Below are positions 10,879 through 22,826 of a stretch of DNA of 64,000 bases, one piece after another. The notes below the pieces were generated by a model. The model was not told the origin of the DNA, ran no database searches, and saw nothing but the letters and a program-made list of their open reading frames with translations. The stretch's first letter is position 1. Each line of letters begins with the position of its first letter. This DNA comes from Diplonema japonicum (Eukaryota > Euglenozoa > Diplonemea > Diplonemida > Diplonemidae): the NCBI GenBank assembly GCA_964019335.1, contig OZ025741.1, positions 186,001 to 250,000 of the forward strand, written 5' to 3'. The position numbers and the translations under genes were made by a program.

Positions 10879-11993
10879 GTTTCCCCACTTCTCCCTCCTT
10901 AGATGATTTCTTTATTTCAGGCGTCCTGCCACATACCGCAGGTACCACTTAAATGTCTCTTTTTTATTTTTATTTTTTTTTTTCCCTTTTCTTTTTTTTA
11001 TTTTTTATTTTCCTTTTTTTTTTTTTTTTTAAAGGGTGAACCCACCTATCATTATTGTGATTATTTTTACCGGATTTGTACTTAAAATGCTTCGTAAAAA
11101 GTCCCAAATTGGGCAAAAAATTCGGGGGGGAAAGGTACATGAATATTTACAGTACAAAAAAAAAAAAAAAAAGATCTGAACTAAATAAGTACAAATCTGG
11201 TATATAAAAAAAAAAAAGATTTTTTTTGTGTTAATTTTAGTGCCCACGGGTAACCGAGGGGTTTTTATCACCAAAGGGGATTTTAATTACAATCGGGTTT
11301 TTAATTGACGTCAATCAGGAGGGAGCATGCAACCATACTTATGACCTTACTGGTTAACGCCAGATCTCTGGTTAATAGAAATAGAGGGGGGAGGGTGGGG
11401 GCAAGATTTTTCTTTTAAGCATGAAAGGGATGAGTAGTTGAAAAGTCCTGTCGCATGTTACAGAGGTAAATGCAGTTACAGGTTGAAAAAAAAAAAAAGG
11501 AATTTAAAAAGATCTTTATCTCACAACAGCAATGATTTTTTTTTTCTCAGGCTTCCCCCCCCTCTCTTTTTTTTTCTCTTTTTTTTTTTCTCTTCACTCG
11601 AGTAACACAATTTCATTATTCGCTGTGAAATTAAAATAACTCCCTTTGTGCGGGGGAAAAAAAAAAGAAAAAAAAAAAACTATTCTTTTTAAGGCCTTTT
11701 TGTGCTCACCTGCGGGTCGCCCTGCGTGGTCGAAAAAAAAGAAAGAAAGAAAGAACTTCTGTAGACACAATTTGACACCCCAATCCTTAAGGTGTGTCGT
11801 GGCTCTTGACCCGTGTTTCAAGACGGGTAGTGCAAGGTCGCCATGTCTGGTGCCTACTCAAAGAGAGCTAAACAACAAACAAACTAGAACGGTCAAAAAA
11901 TCAATTTTTTTTTTTGTTTTACAGTTGGTGAAAATAAAAAAAAAAAAAAAAAATGCGAGCGAAAAAGAACTGAAATTCTGTAAGAAGAATAAG

Positions 11994-12039
<46 letters not shown>

Positions 12040-12110
12040 CCCTCCCCATAATTAACAATATTACATTGTTAACACAATAATTGACTACCGTTTTTTTTTT
12101 TTTTTTTTTT
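8991..12110. repeat. Gene-free low-complexity region with small dispersed repeats
   Basis: No gene seen. Apart from homopolymers it holds short repeated modules: AGGGCAAATCCCACTCGAGGACC-type at 9009-9031 (again at 40966-40987); a GAACCTGCAGTATGTGACAG module at 10286-10325 (also 19226-19266, 38202-38234 and inverted at 10913-10950); a GTTAACCTGTAGAAGGATAAG module at 10388-10460 (also 36376-36420); and a fragment of TIR element E at 11255-11345. Confidence 0.65.
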
Positions 12111-12112
12111 TT

Positions 12113-12640
12113 TATTTCACTCTTCGTCATTTTCTTCACTCACTAGGGGCCTCATAATTTAACGCGAAATCGCCATAATTTAACTAGTTAAATTATGAGA
12201 TTTCCGAGTTAAATTATGAGACTTTGGAGTTAAATTATGGGGCTTCAGAGTGAAAAAATGGGTCTTGTCGTGGAAAAAAATGTACCCAACCCCTTGAAAA
12301 ATCTTTTTGGGGTGGGGGTATTTTGACTATTTTTGGCCATCTGAGGCCATTCCAGCCCTTAAAAGTGGGAATAAGTGCCTTACTTCCCCTTTAAATGCCA
12401 CGGCGAAATAGCAACCCCATATTACCTTAGGAAAATCCCCAAAAAGGCTGACCTGCGTGAAAAAAAACAGCAGTGAAAGCAGTGAAGAGTGAGTGACTCA
12501 AATGACGAAGAGTGAAATAAAACGACTTACTTGCCGCCAAATGAGCCATTATTTAACACTCGTTACCCGTTTTTTTGCAAAAAAAATTCGGGAACTCGAG
12601 TTAAATAATGACTCATAATTTGTTGGCAATAAATAGTTAT
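12113..12640 (+). repeat. Hairpin-bearing repeat, family C, copy 1
   Basis: Starts TATTTCACTCTTCGTC after a T tract and ends GTTGGCAATAAATAG. Near the left end the motif CATAATTTAAC and its complement GTTAAATTATG alternate, forming a perfect palindrome around CTAG at 12170-12198. An inverted copy of the left end (AATGACGAAGAGTGAAATA) lies near 12501-12521. The right end is a second foldback in which ATTATTTAAC...CTCG pairs with CTCGAGTTAAATAATG. A shortened copy lies at 18209-18458. No ORF; probably non-autonomous. Confidence 0.7.
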
Positions 12641-12870
12641 TTTTTTTTTTTTTGAAATTTCCAAGACTACGCACCACTTGGCGATTTTTTCTTTCTCTTG
12701 TCTTCAGGAGAGGGGGGGGGGGGGGAGAGAGAGCTCGTCTGGAGCGCGGTTAACCAACAAGTTGCCACTGCTCTTTTTAGCAAAGACAATAGTTGTTAAA
12801 GCAAACAAAAAAAAACCCCCCCAACATGATAAAATAGTAAGCAGAAGAAGCAAAGAAAGAAATAGTGCTG

Positions 12871-12914
<44 letters not shown>

Positions 12915-14175
12915 GCCCTTTAATTCATTATCTTCCTGTCCAGGGTTCGGAAAAAAAAAAGATTTGAAATTAGGAAATAGGCCTCGACCTAATCCACCTA
13001 ATTTTCATTTTTTTTTTTTTTTTTTTTTTAAAAAGCCGAAGCAGCTTTTTTCCGAACAACCTGTCCTGTCCCAAGGGCCCTTGAATCAAAAGAAAAGGAA
13101 AAGTAAGAACTCTAACATCCTTCGGCCTCGTGAATCTTTTGTTTTTTTAATATATTTTCACTGCACCAATAAAAAAAAAACTTTCATTATTTCGTTAATA
13201 AAAGGCTATTTTTTTGTTTGCCCCTTGAAAAAAATAGGGGAGGGAGGGGGGGGGGGGGGGGCTATAAGGAAAGGACTGAAGTGAGAGATGCAGTAGGTAG
13301 CTGGAGGCTGTTGGTGAGAAGTGCAACTGTTGGACATTTTTTTTTTGAGAGTGAGCAGAATGAGGGAGTGGGAATGGAGTTTTTTTTTTTTTTTTTTAAA
13401 GGTGTCTCCAGCACAAGCCCACCTAATCTGGTTTAGGAGAGTGAGGGGGAAGGGGGAAGGGGGAAGGGAGAAGGTAAAAAAAAAAAAACTTTTTTTTCTT
13501 CATTCGCAACATTACCTTTTTTTTTTATAAAGGACCAACCTCCAGAAATCGAACAAAAAAAAAAAAGAGAGAGAGAGGGAGCGGAAGGGGAAGAACAGAA
13601 GACCTTAGTTCATGTGAAATGTGACAGCTGTTCTTTTACCCTTCTTCTTTCATCACCCCCCCCCCCCCCCCCCCCTCCACGGGCGAATTTTAGTTATTTA
13701 TTTCGAGCAAAAAAGAAAGAAAAAAAAAGAAAATCAATTCACATCGAAACTGTTGAAGCACGTGCACCGGGGTAGGGGGGTAGGAAAAAGCTGAAAAACC
13801 TTTTCCGGTAAAAAAAAAAAAATAATAATAAGAAAAAAAAAAGAGCTGTATGCTAACTTAGTTCGGAAGGGGAGAAGAGGAACGGGTACGTTTCACTGCT
13901 ACGAGAAAAAAAAAGGGGGGGGGGGAGAAAGTATTTTTAGAGATCCAATTTCTAGCATCACTTTAAAGATTTCTTGGTGCACAATTTGGTGTCCTAGGGC
14001 GAGCACATCGTCTTCATAGAAAGAAGAAACCTAACACAGATAACGTTCCTTTGAAGGGATTTTTAAAGATAGATTTTTAAATATATTATTTTTTAAATTG
14101 GTCTCTAAATGCTTTTTCCAAAAAAAAAAAAAAAAAAAAAAAAGAACTTGCGCCTATGAAAAAAAAAAAAAAAAA
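12641..14175. repeat. Gene-free low-complexity region
   Basis: Nothing gene-like seen. Homopolymer runs of all four bases, GA-rich stretches, a GTTAACCAACAAGTTGCC repeat module at 12750-12800 and T/A tracts. Open frames translate to homopolymeric residues. Confidence 0.7.
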
Positions 14176-14178
14176 CTC

Positions 14179-14440
14179 GATGATTTAAAGGAAGCCGTTC
14201 GAGTTGTAGCTTCTTCTGCGTTCCGCGTCGTGTCCTTAATGCTTGCGGTGTGCAGCTCAACCCCAGCCGGGGCGCCCCGGGTAACCAAGATTCTGAGCCC
14301 GTGTAGTTTGCTGCCTGTTCGCCACCCAGAGCATCTGCTTCTTCCACTTGGGCGCTACCGGTTATGACCGACGGGGAGGTCAACAGCGAACAACACATCT
14401 GATGTACTTCTTTATATTTCCATGTTATCCCCACCACCTG
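14179..14440 (-). repeat. SINE-like repeat B, copy 2 (internal deletion)
   Basis: Begins CTCGATGATTTAAAGGAAGCC-like sequence after an A run, then skips about 60 bases relative to the copy at 8672, and is nearly identical from TTGTAGCTTCTTCTGCG to the CCCCACCACC end. The AAAACTCGAT start is the same as the tail of the LINE stem-loop repeat at 3505. Confidence 0.75.
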
Positions 14441-14735
14441 AAAAAACCTTTGTTTTTCCTCTTTTTTTTTTATTATAAGATCTCCCATATCTGGCACTCT
14501 CTCGTTTTTTTTTTTTTTTTTTTTGTGTGTGTTAAACTAGCCCACAAGGACAAAAAAAAAAAAAAAAAAACCGAAGAGACATAACTGATAGGAATAGAGG
14601 TTAAAGGTTCTCTTTGGAAATTAAAGGTACAGAGGAGAATATATATATTTTTTTATTCCTCAACCCTTTTTTCTTTTTTTTTTTTGTTATAGTTGTTTCA
14701 TTAAGTAAGATACAGCTATTTTTAAACTTTCTGTG

Positions 14736-14783
<48 letters not shown>

Positions 14784-15780
14784 GATAAAGGTTTCAGTGA
14801 GCAGGGGTGCTCACTGTAAAAGCAAAAAGGAAAAAAAAGGGGAAAAAAAACAATTAAAAAGAACAAAAAGTGTGTGGGGGAAACAATGAAGGGGAAAAAA
14901 AAAAAGAAACTTCAAACCCAATTCTCCGACAGTTTGTTTTGTTCCCGCTCATCCCCCCCCCCCCCCCCTTTACCGATTCTTTCTTTTTTCCCCCCTGCTT
15001 GGAACAAAAACCACTGGCAAACAGCTACATCGCGACAAAAATAACCCCCCCCCCCATTTCTTTTGGGTACTGAAATAGTAACTACTTTTTTTTTCCTGTT
15101 TCGCCTTTTGGAATAACAATAATAAAAAAAAGAACAAAAAGAGAGAGGAAAAAAAGAAAAGAAGAAAGGAAAAAAAAAAAACAATATTTATTAGAAAATA
15201 AGGAGAAAAAAAAATAACGAAGAAGCACAAAAAAAAAAGAAGCAATATAGATGGAAATAATAAAATAAAAAAAAAACAAATTACAAAAAAAAAAAAAAAA
15301 AAAGAAGAAGAAACTAACAGAAATAATGCGGGGTGTGTTGTTGTGAAAAGATTCTCCCCCCTCCCTTTTCTTTTTTTTTTTTGAAAAGTATAAGCATAGG
15401 TAAAGGAGGGCACAAAAACAAACCCTCCTCCTTTCTCCTTTGCTTTCTGTTATGCTGGCGTTTCCCAAGTGAAAACTGCCACCAGCATCGCGTTCACTGC
15501 CTCTTACTACTAACTTGTCCAGTTTTTTTTCGTTTTTTTTTTTCTTTCTTTCTTTCTCCGTGGCTTTTGTTTTTTCACTGCTAACTCCTCAGAAAATAGG
15601 TGGTTTCAGGGGGGGGGAAGAAAAATAATTCTTTATGACTATATGTCTTTGTTGTTCGTTTTTAAAAAGCTGCGAAAGTTTTTTGCTCGGCACAAGTTGC
15701 ATATAGTTATAAAATCATTTTTTGAAAGATAAATATTTGTAACAAAAAAAAAAAAAAAAAAAAAAAGAGAGACTATTTAA
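14441..15780. repeat. Gene-free low-complexity region with one LINE-tail stem-loop
   Basis: No gene seen. An A run of about 46 bases ends at 14782 and is followed by CGATAAAGGTTT and a perfect stem-loop at 14795-14816 (9-base arms CAGTGAGCA/TGCTCACTG, GGGG loop), the LINE-tail repeat in its cleanest form. The remainder is A/T homopolymers and pyrimidine-rich sequence. Confidence 0.7.
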
Positions 15781-15953
15781 GGGCGCGAAGATTCTGAGCC
15801 CGTGCAGTTTGCTGCCTGTTCGTCACCCTGAGCATCTGCAATAACGTTCTTCCACTCGGGCGCTACCGGTGGTGACCGCCGTGGAGGTCAACAGCGAACA
15901 ACACATCTGATGTACTTCTTTATATTTTCCATATCTCTCTTATCCCCACTATT
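15781..15953 (-). repeat. SINE-like repeat B, copy 3 (partial)
   Basis: Carries only the half starting AAGATTCTGAGCCCGTG and ending ATATTTTCC...TTATCCCCAC. It includes an insertion (CAATAACGTT) shared in part with the copy at 35498, so it belongs to that subfamily. Confidence 0.65.
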
Positions 15954-15973
15954 AAAAAAAAATAAAAAATAAA

Positions 15974-16653
15974 AATAGCTATTTACTGCCAACAAGTAAT
16001 GACTTTACCGTTACCTCGAGGTCGGTAAAGCATTACTTGGCGGTAGGTAAGTGGTTTTATTTCACGACACTCTGAAATTACTTCACCACGAGGGGCACAA
16101 CAGGGTGACAAGGGGTACAACAAGAGGGGGTTACAAAGTTACAATACAAGTTGTTTTCCCTCCTTTTGTTGACTAAGAGCTGCCGCTGTCGCTGGCATTG
16201 CCACTGTCACCATCTCTAATCAGGCCTTCCCATACCTGGCGCGGCCGCTGGCTCCTTTTTTTCTGCTGCTTCGGTATTTTGAAGTCATTTGGGGAGCTTG
16301 GGTAAGCTGACTAAGTTACCCTTACCCACAGAAGAGTTACCCCCAGAAACTGGGAACAAGGCCTAGCCAAAAGTGGGCAAATTGGGAGGAAAAAGTAGTC
16401 CAACTTGGAACTGAGCCGAGGCAAAAGTTGGCCAATTGAGCTGAACCTGGGGGGAAATAGCAAACTGAGAGGAAAAAGTGGCCACACTGGGAACCGAACC
16501 GAGGCAAAAATTGGCCTACCGAGGCATATTATTTAACGGAAACCCCCTATTACTTCACGGAAAACAGGTCATTATTTCACCGTGAAGTAATGAGATTTAG
16601 CGTGAAGTAATGGGCCCCCCAGTGCGTGAAGTAATTTCTGAAGAGTGAATAAT
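15974..16653 (-). repeat. Hairpin-bearing repeat, family D, copy 1
   Basis: About 680 bases, in opposite orientation to the near-identical copy at 27105-27788. On the plus strand it begins AGCTATTTACTGCCAACAAG and ends GAAGAGTGAATAATA. The motif GTGAAGTAAT and its complement occur repeatedly near the right end, with an inverted-repeat foldback (TAATGACTTTACCG...CGGTAAAGCATTA) near the left end. The middle is non-repetitive, moderately GC-rich and without a convincing ORF. Confidence 0.75.
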
Positions 16654-18208
16654 AAAAAAAAAAAAAAAATAAAAAAAATAAAATAAAAAAAAAAAAAAAA
16701 AACCACTTGATTTTTCGCTCTAACTAGGGTCAGATTCTGATCAATCACGAAACTCATGTCAATTCCTAAACACGGTGATTCGGGAGAAAAAAAAATCGAT
16801 TTCCCCCCCCCCCTTTTTTTTCCTGGCCTTCTCTCCCCACAGTCCCTACACCTCGAACAGCTGGTCCTGAAAGGAAAGAGCCATGACAAAAAAAAAAAAA
16901 AAAATTAGAGGGCAAAAAAAAAAATGGAAATTATTACTTGCTTCGATGCGGGATTATTTTTCTCCCCCTATTTATTTTTTTTTTAATCCCTCTTACCATA
17001 TGCTACAGAGAGGAATCATGGGGCAGGGACGCAATCACATTACTTCTAGTCCTTCCATTTTTTTTTTTCTTTTTACTTTTTCCCCCCCAAGCGTAAAGGG
17101 TCCACTGTCTACAAAGAGATACGGGGGTATGTCAGTACGCATTCTATTTCCCTGTTCTTCATTTTCTTTTTTTTTTTTTTTTTTTGAAATGAATAGTAGA
17201 ATAGGAGGAGAATATAATAGGAAAACCATTGTTTATGGTAAAAATCCTAGCTTTTTCTGGAAAAAAAAAAAATCAGATTGTTAACCGTCGTCTGGTACTA
17301 CAAAAAAAAAAAAAAGAAGAAAATCCTAGGTTGCCGGGTTGAATTTTCCCCGATAAAAAAAGAGAAAAGAAAGAAGAGAAGAATGGGGGAGGGGTGATTG
17401 TAAAGTTCAAAATCTTTAGCACTTTTCTTTTTCTTCTTCTTTCCCCCCCCCCCCCTTTCCCACTTGTGTAGAATAATAAAAAAAAATCTTTTTTGGCAAG
17501 TTTCTGGCATTACCCTCCTATCTTTTTTTTTTTTCTTTACAATAATATTTCTTTTTTTTTTTTTTTTTTTTTTACTTGTGTGGGTGTGAATGTGTTGTGG
17601 TTTAATTGAAGGTGCTGTAACGAAGAATCTGGAGAGTCGAGAATAAAAGAAATGAATCATGGTTTCCCCCTTGCCAAAAAAAAAAAAAAAAAAAAAAAAG
17701 AATGAGAAAGCAGTATTCACACGACTGATTTGTGGGAGGTGAGCAATTATTCCTATGAGCCACCCATCATAGTCGCGCTCCCCCCCAAAAAAAAAGAAGA
17801 AGAAAAGGGGATCAAAAAAAAAAAAAAAAAAGCCCTTTTTCCGCAGTACTTTTTCTCTTTTTTTTTTTTTTTTTTCTTGAATTTTCACAACAAAACAACA
17901 ACAAAAAAAAAGGGGGTGCTAGTTTTCAGGGAAATTTAACTTTTTCTATATTTCTACCTGAATGAAACCCCTTCCTTCCCCCTCCCATTTTTTTTTTTTT
18001 TTTTTTTTTCCCCTCTCCCCATATTTATAGCATACGTTTAGCAAACCCTGAAGGGGTTCTAAAAAGAATCCTAGGTGGGGAAAGGGGGTTGCTGGTTGTA
18101 ATTTTTAGTGAAAAACTTCCACTCAGCCTTTTTATGTGCATTTTGGGTGGTATTTTATGGGGGAGTTTTTTTTTTTTTTTTTTTTTTTTTTTCTTTTTTT
18201 TTTTTTTT
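16654..18208. repeat. Gene-free low-complexity region
   Basis: A/T tracts, C tracts and short mixed sequence; no gene or conserved repeat recognised beyond homopolymers. Confidence 0.65.
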
Positions 18209-18458
18209 ATATTTCACTCTTCGTGTGGAAAATGTACCCAACCCCTTGAAAAACTTTTTTTGGGGAGGGGAAAATCCCCAAAAAAGCTGGCCACGCGTGA
18301 AAGCAGTGAAAAGTGAGTGACTCAAATGACGAAGAGTGAAATAAAACGAACTTACTTGCCGCCAAATGAGCCATTTATTTAGCACTCGTTACCGTTTTCT
18401 TTTAAATTCGGGAACTCGAGTTAAATAATGACGCAGCATTTGTTGGCAATAAATAGCT
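18209..18458 (+). repeat. Hairpin-bearing repeat, family C, copy 2 (deleted)
   Basis: Shares both ends with 12113-12640 (TATTTCACTCTTCG left end after a T tract; TTGTTGGCAATAAATAG right end) and the internal AATGACGAAGAGTGAAATAA segment, but lacks most of the left palindromic array. Confidence 0.65.
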
Positions 18459-19264
18459 TTTTTTTTTTTTCTTTTTTTCTTTTTTAAAAGTTGTCAACAA
18501 TAGGATCGTTAAGAAAAGAAAATAAAAGAAAGGAACAATAATAGGGGAGGTATAAAATAAAAGGGAGAAGGGAAAAAGGGGGAGTTCAGTAGTTTTTTTA
18601 GCGCTTCGGCTGCAAGATTGCGGACTAAATAAATTTGCGCACCCCCCCCCCCCCCCCTTGATAAGAAAAAGAAACCCCAGTGGCTGGTAACGGCTCTCTT
18701 AGAATAAGGGGGAAGAATAAAAAAAATAACGTTCCATATCTCAAGATGTTCGTTTAGCACCGGCGGCTGCATCAAAACCCAAAAAAAAAAAAAAAAAAAA
18801 AAAAAAAAAGCAGGTTAGAGATATGGTGGCGTGATTTCTTTTTGGTTAAGATTCACAGTCCAGGTCATTGTGTCTACCAGAGGCCCTTTTTATCTTTTTT
18901 TTTTTTTTTTTTTTAAATTCTTCTTTTTCTTTTTTACCCCCTCCTAAGGATTCGACCAAAGAGGTTTGTAGATGCAAAAAAAAAAATAAATAACAAATAA
19001 CAATAAAAAAAAAGGAAAGAGAGAGGGGGGATAAAAAAAATTGAACCGAACCGTAAAGCAGAAAGAAAAAAAAAATAGGACTTATTGGGGGAGAGGTACA
19101 GGGAAAATTGATGCTTTTTTTTTTCCCCCTCCCCCCTCTTTTTGGTTTTTTTAAAAAAAAAATAGTATTAAGCAGGTCTGATATAGAAAGAGAGAGAAAA
19201 AATGTTGGTGTGGAAAAAAAAAAAAGATGTCTTTGAAGGGAACCTGCAGTATGTGACAGGATCG

Positions 19265-19324
<60 letters not shown>

Positions 19325-20250
19325 AGGAACATCTCTTAAGCCTCGTGGCATCAATCGGATCCCGAGTGTCAAACATTGTAAAGGCTTAGCTACTGCCTTC
19401 ACTGTCCGTTGTTACCAAAAAGGACTCACTATACAGGAAACAGAATGAAGAGAGAGAAAAAAAAAAAGAATTTTTAGCAATCGATTTTTGCACCAACAAA
19501 AAAAAAATATAAAAAAAAGGGGGGGGAATTTTTTTTTCTTCTTCTTTTTTTCCCCCCTTCTTTTATGTGATTTAGAAAAGAGAACAAAAAAAAAAGGGGG
19601 CGGCTGAGGAAAGTGGGGGAGTTTGATGGAGAGGCAACATTTTTTCTTTTTTTTTTCCCCCTCCCCTTCTGGTTTCCCCTCTCCCTCCCTTCCCCCGTTT
19701 TATTATTATTATTTTTTTTTGTTTATTTTTTTTTTTGTATTCCTCATTTCCCCTTTTTTTTTTCCTTTTTTTTTTCTTCTCTCTTTTTTTTTTTTTTAAA
19801 AATATTTTTATCTGGTTTAGACATCTTTAGGGGTGGGGGGGGGGGGGTAAAAGCTTCTCTGTGCCCCGTTGTTGCAAAGCTGTTCCTTATGCCTATTCGC
19901 ACGTGCCGGGCAAAGACCTGGAGAGGTCCATAAACCCAAAACCACGTTGCCTAACACCCCCCTTTTGTTTAGACAAGTCAAAGACTCGGTAAAAGAGGAA
20001 CTGGCCGTTGTTTGTACGTGCCGGGTAAAACCTGGAGAAGTTTGTCAACCCGAAACACGTTGCCAACGTTCCCCTTTTGTTTAGACAAGTCAAAGACTCG
20101 TTCTTGCAAAAAAAAAATGAAATGGAGTCCCAAGAAAGACCTGAAAGTTGATGAAACTGAAAAACAGCTTTTTTTTAAAAATAAAAAGACAGAAGCTTGT
20201 AAATTTTGGAGGGGTTTTTTTTTTTAAGAAACCTTTTTTTTTTCTTTATT
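18459..20250. repeat. Gene-free region with SINE-like repeat K dimer
   Basis: Mostly homopolymers. At about 19870-20108 two head-to-tail copies of repeat K occur; each has an ACGTGCCGGG(C/T)AAA..CCTGGAGA part, an ACACGTTGCC-type part, and the GTTTAGACAAGTCAAAGACT tail. The second ends TTGCAAAAAAAAA. The GAACCTGCAGTATGTGACAG module lies at 19237-19260. Confidence 0.65.
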
Positions 20251-21329
20251 CATAGTATCCAGGGTTAACCGATCACCCGCGGGTTTTTAATTACAATCGG
20301 GTTTTAAATTGACGTCAAATGAAAGGCGAGCATGCAACCATGCTTAAAACCCTTATATTCGTATCCCGGCCCCCCCAGATACACAAAGCCGACCCCAGGG
20401 AGCATCGAAACGACTTAGAAAAGAATTATTTTCCCGAAAAGCTGTTTTTTCGCTTTTTTTTTGGCGGGTTTTTAATTAAAAGCGAAAAAACAAAAAAAAA
20501 TCGAATCAAAAGTTAAAACAGGAGGAGAGCCCCCGGCCCCCCCAGATACACAAAGCCGACCCCAGGGAGCATCAAAATGACATAGAAAAGGATTATTTTC
20601 CCGAAAAGCTGGTGCTTCCCTGTTTCAGGCAGGGTCCTAATTGGGAGCGAAATCAAAAGTCAATAATTAAAACGGGAGGAGAGCATGCAACCATGCATAT
20701 AATAACTCTTCTTTTCGTCCCCCGGCCCCCCCAGATACACAAAGCCGACCCCAGGGAGCATCAAAACGACTTAGAGAAGGATTATTTTCCCGAAAAGCTG
20801 GGTTTTCCCTTTTTTTTTGGCGGGTTTTCTTCTTTTTTCTGTTTAAATAGGAGCGAAATCAAAAATCAATAATTAGAACGGGAGGAGAGCGTGCAACCAT
20901 ACTTATAACCCTTCTATTCGTCTCCCGGACCTCCCAGATACACAAAGCCTGCATCGAAACGACTTAGAAAAGGATTATTTTCCCCAAAAATCGGGATGTT
21001 CACCCACAGAGAACTGAATGCACGCACACAGCGATGAACGCCCAATTTCTTACCTCCCTGCTTGCAACCCGGCGTGCCTGAGAACGTGGTGCCTGTCACG
21101 AAGACAGAGCACCGCTGATGTCCTGGTTCGGGTACAAGAACAACAGCTGCCTTCGTACGTCTGGTGAGAGGCGGACGCGACGCATCTCTCCGAACTTGGC
21201 GTCGATCGAGGCAAACCGATCCGAAATTACAAAAAAAACCCATCATTAACCCGACAGTGATCGAAAATCTAAAATTGCTCGGGTCGGGTTTTAAAACCCG
21301 AAGGTGATCGGTTAACCCTGGATACTATG
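20251..21329. mobile_element. TIR element E with internal tandem repeats (non-autonomous DNA transposon)
   Basis: A 1,079-base element bounded by perfect 27-base terminal inverted repeats (20251-20277 and 21303-21329; outer bases CATAGTATCCAGGG), flanked on each side by TTTATT (20245-20250, 21330-21335), a likely 6-base target duplication. Inside, a block including CAGATACACAAAGCC and ATTATTTTCCCGAAAAGC occurs four times (near 20380, 20545, 20735 and 20940), and GCATGCAACCAT also recurs. A fragment of the same family lies at 11255-11345. The minus-strand open frame 20914-21246 has no recognisable transposase feature. Confidence 0.75.
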
Positions 21330-21339
21330 TTTATTGCAA

Positions 21340-21935
21340 AATAAATAAAGTAAAAAAAAGTGGATACTAACTTGACCCTATGAGTGGGAAAGCGACTTTG
21401 AGTAAAAAATTACAGCATTTAAAGAAAGAAGGACGCCCACCTTATCCTCTCAGCGCTCTTGGGAAGGAGGCCTACTCGAGCATTTAAGAATCTAAGGGGA
21501 TCGAAGTTTTAGTCCCCCCCCCCCCCCCCCAAGACTTGGGGTATTATAACACGATAATTTAAAAAACCTTAATAGGCCTTGGGTAATTCCTCAAAGAGGG
21601 GTTGAGCATGTCCCCGAACTTAGGGGTCAAGTTAGCAGTTTTCTCAAAAAAAAAAAAAAAAAAAAACAGAAAAAAATAGGCCATTATGGGAAATACTGGT
21701 GTTCCTTCTGATGGTGAAAGGTGAAATAAGAAAGAAAAAAAAAATAAGGAAAAAAAAAAAAAAAAAAGAGAATAAAAAAAAATAATAAAAAAAATAAAAA
21801 AAGGAAAAGAGAAAGGAAAGAGAGAGGACCTCAACCCATATATCTCTTTCTCCTTTTTTTTTTTTTTTTCTCTTTTTATTTCCTGGTTTAAAAAATTGAT
21901 TCATAAACCTGTTTACTTTGTGCCGGGCAAAAGTG

Positions 21936-21975
<40 letters not shown>

Positions 21976-22519
21976 TTTAAATGGATACCACTGACTACTC
22001 GGGCGAATGACGAAGACACAGGGAACCACATTACTTTCCTTTCCCCTCTCTCCCGAAGTAAATTACTGTGTACTGTAACCTTCATAGGCACTTGCGCTAA
22101 TGTGCAAAAGCCAAACTCCACCTGCAGCATCACCGCAGGACCAAAAATAAATAAATAAATAAAAGAGGAGGGAGAGAGGGAAGGATTCACGATGGCAGGA
22201 GAGAAGTAACTCATCTTTCCTCTTTTTCCTCTTTTTTTTTTCGTTTCACCCCTTTTATGGGCAGTGTCTGCTCACCACCGAAAAAAAAAAACGAAAACGA
22301 TAAAAAAAAAAAAAACGAAAACGATAAAGGAAATTACTATTGGACCAAGGAACAAAAAAAAGAGGGGAGGGAGGGGGGGGTATAGGGAACAAAAAAAAAA
22401 AAAAAAAAAAAAAAAAAACGAAAAATAAGGATACAATATTTCTTTTTTTTTTTTTTCGTTCTTTTTTTTTTTTTTGGTTTTTCCCTTCTGTTTCTTTGTT
22501 TATTGTTTGCGGTTTTCTC

Positions 22520-22550
<31 letters not shown>

Positions 22551-22782
22551 TGCATAAAAAATAAAAAAAGGAGCAGATTTAAAAAGTATTAACTTGGTAG
22601 GGATCAGGGGGAAAAAAAAAACCCCCTTTTGAGGGCAGTTTTTCGTTTTTCTTTTTTTTTTCTAAAACATTCTTACTATTATGCGAAAAACTTCAAAAAA
22701 AAAAAAAAAAGGTTGGGATACCCGCACGGCACCCTGGTCTCCCTACGCCAATTTTTTTTTTTCCTCCATCATTCTCTATATT

Positions 22783-22817
<35 letters not shown>

Positions 22818-22826
22818 GCTAGTGAC
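21340..22826. repeat. Gene-free low-complexity region
   Basis: C tract near 21514, A/T tracts, a TA microsatellite (about 21936-21957), and around 22290-22328 a duplicated unit of A run plus CGAAAACGATAAA, resembling the LINE-tail motif, next to an imperfect stem-loop (22261-22280). No gene seen. Confidence 0.6.

Noticed and set aside
18940-18990. TTCGA-containing segment considered as a tRNA T-loop
   Set aside because: No acceptor stem or anticodon arm can be built around it; no tRNA gene was found anywhere in the window.
20360-20985. Four spaced repeats considered as a CRISPR array
   Set aside because: Repeats are long and imperfect, inside a TIR element of a eukaryotic genome; no cas genes.
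20914-21246. 110-codon frame in TIR element E as a transposase
   Set aside because: No DDE, zinc-finger or DNA-binding feature, and it overlaps the internal repeat blocks.
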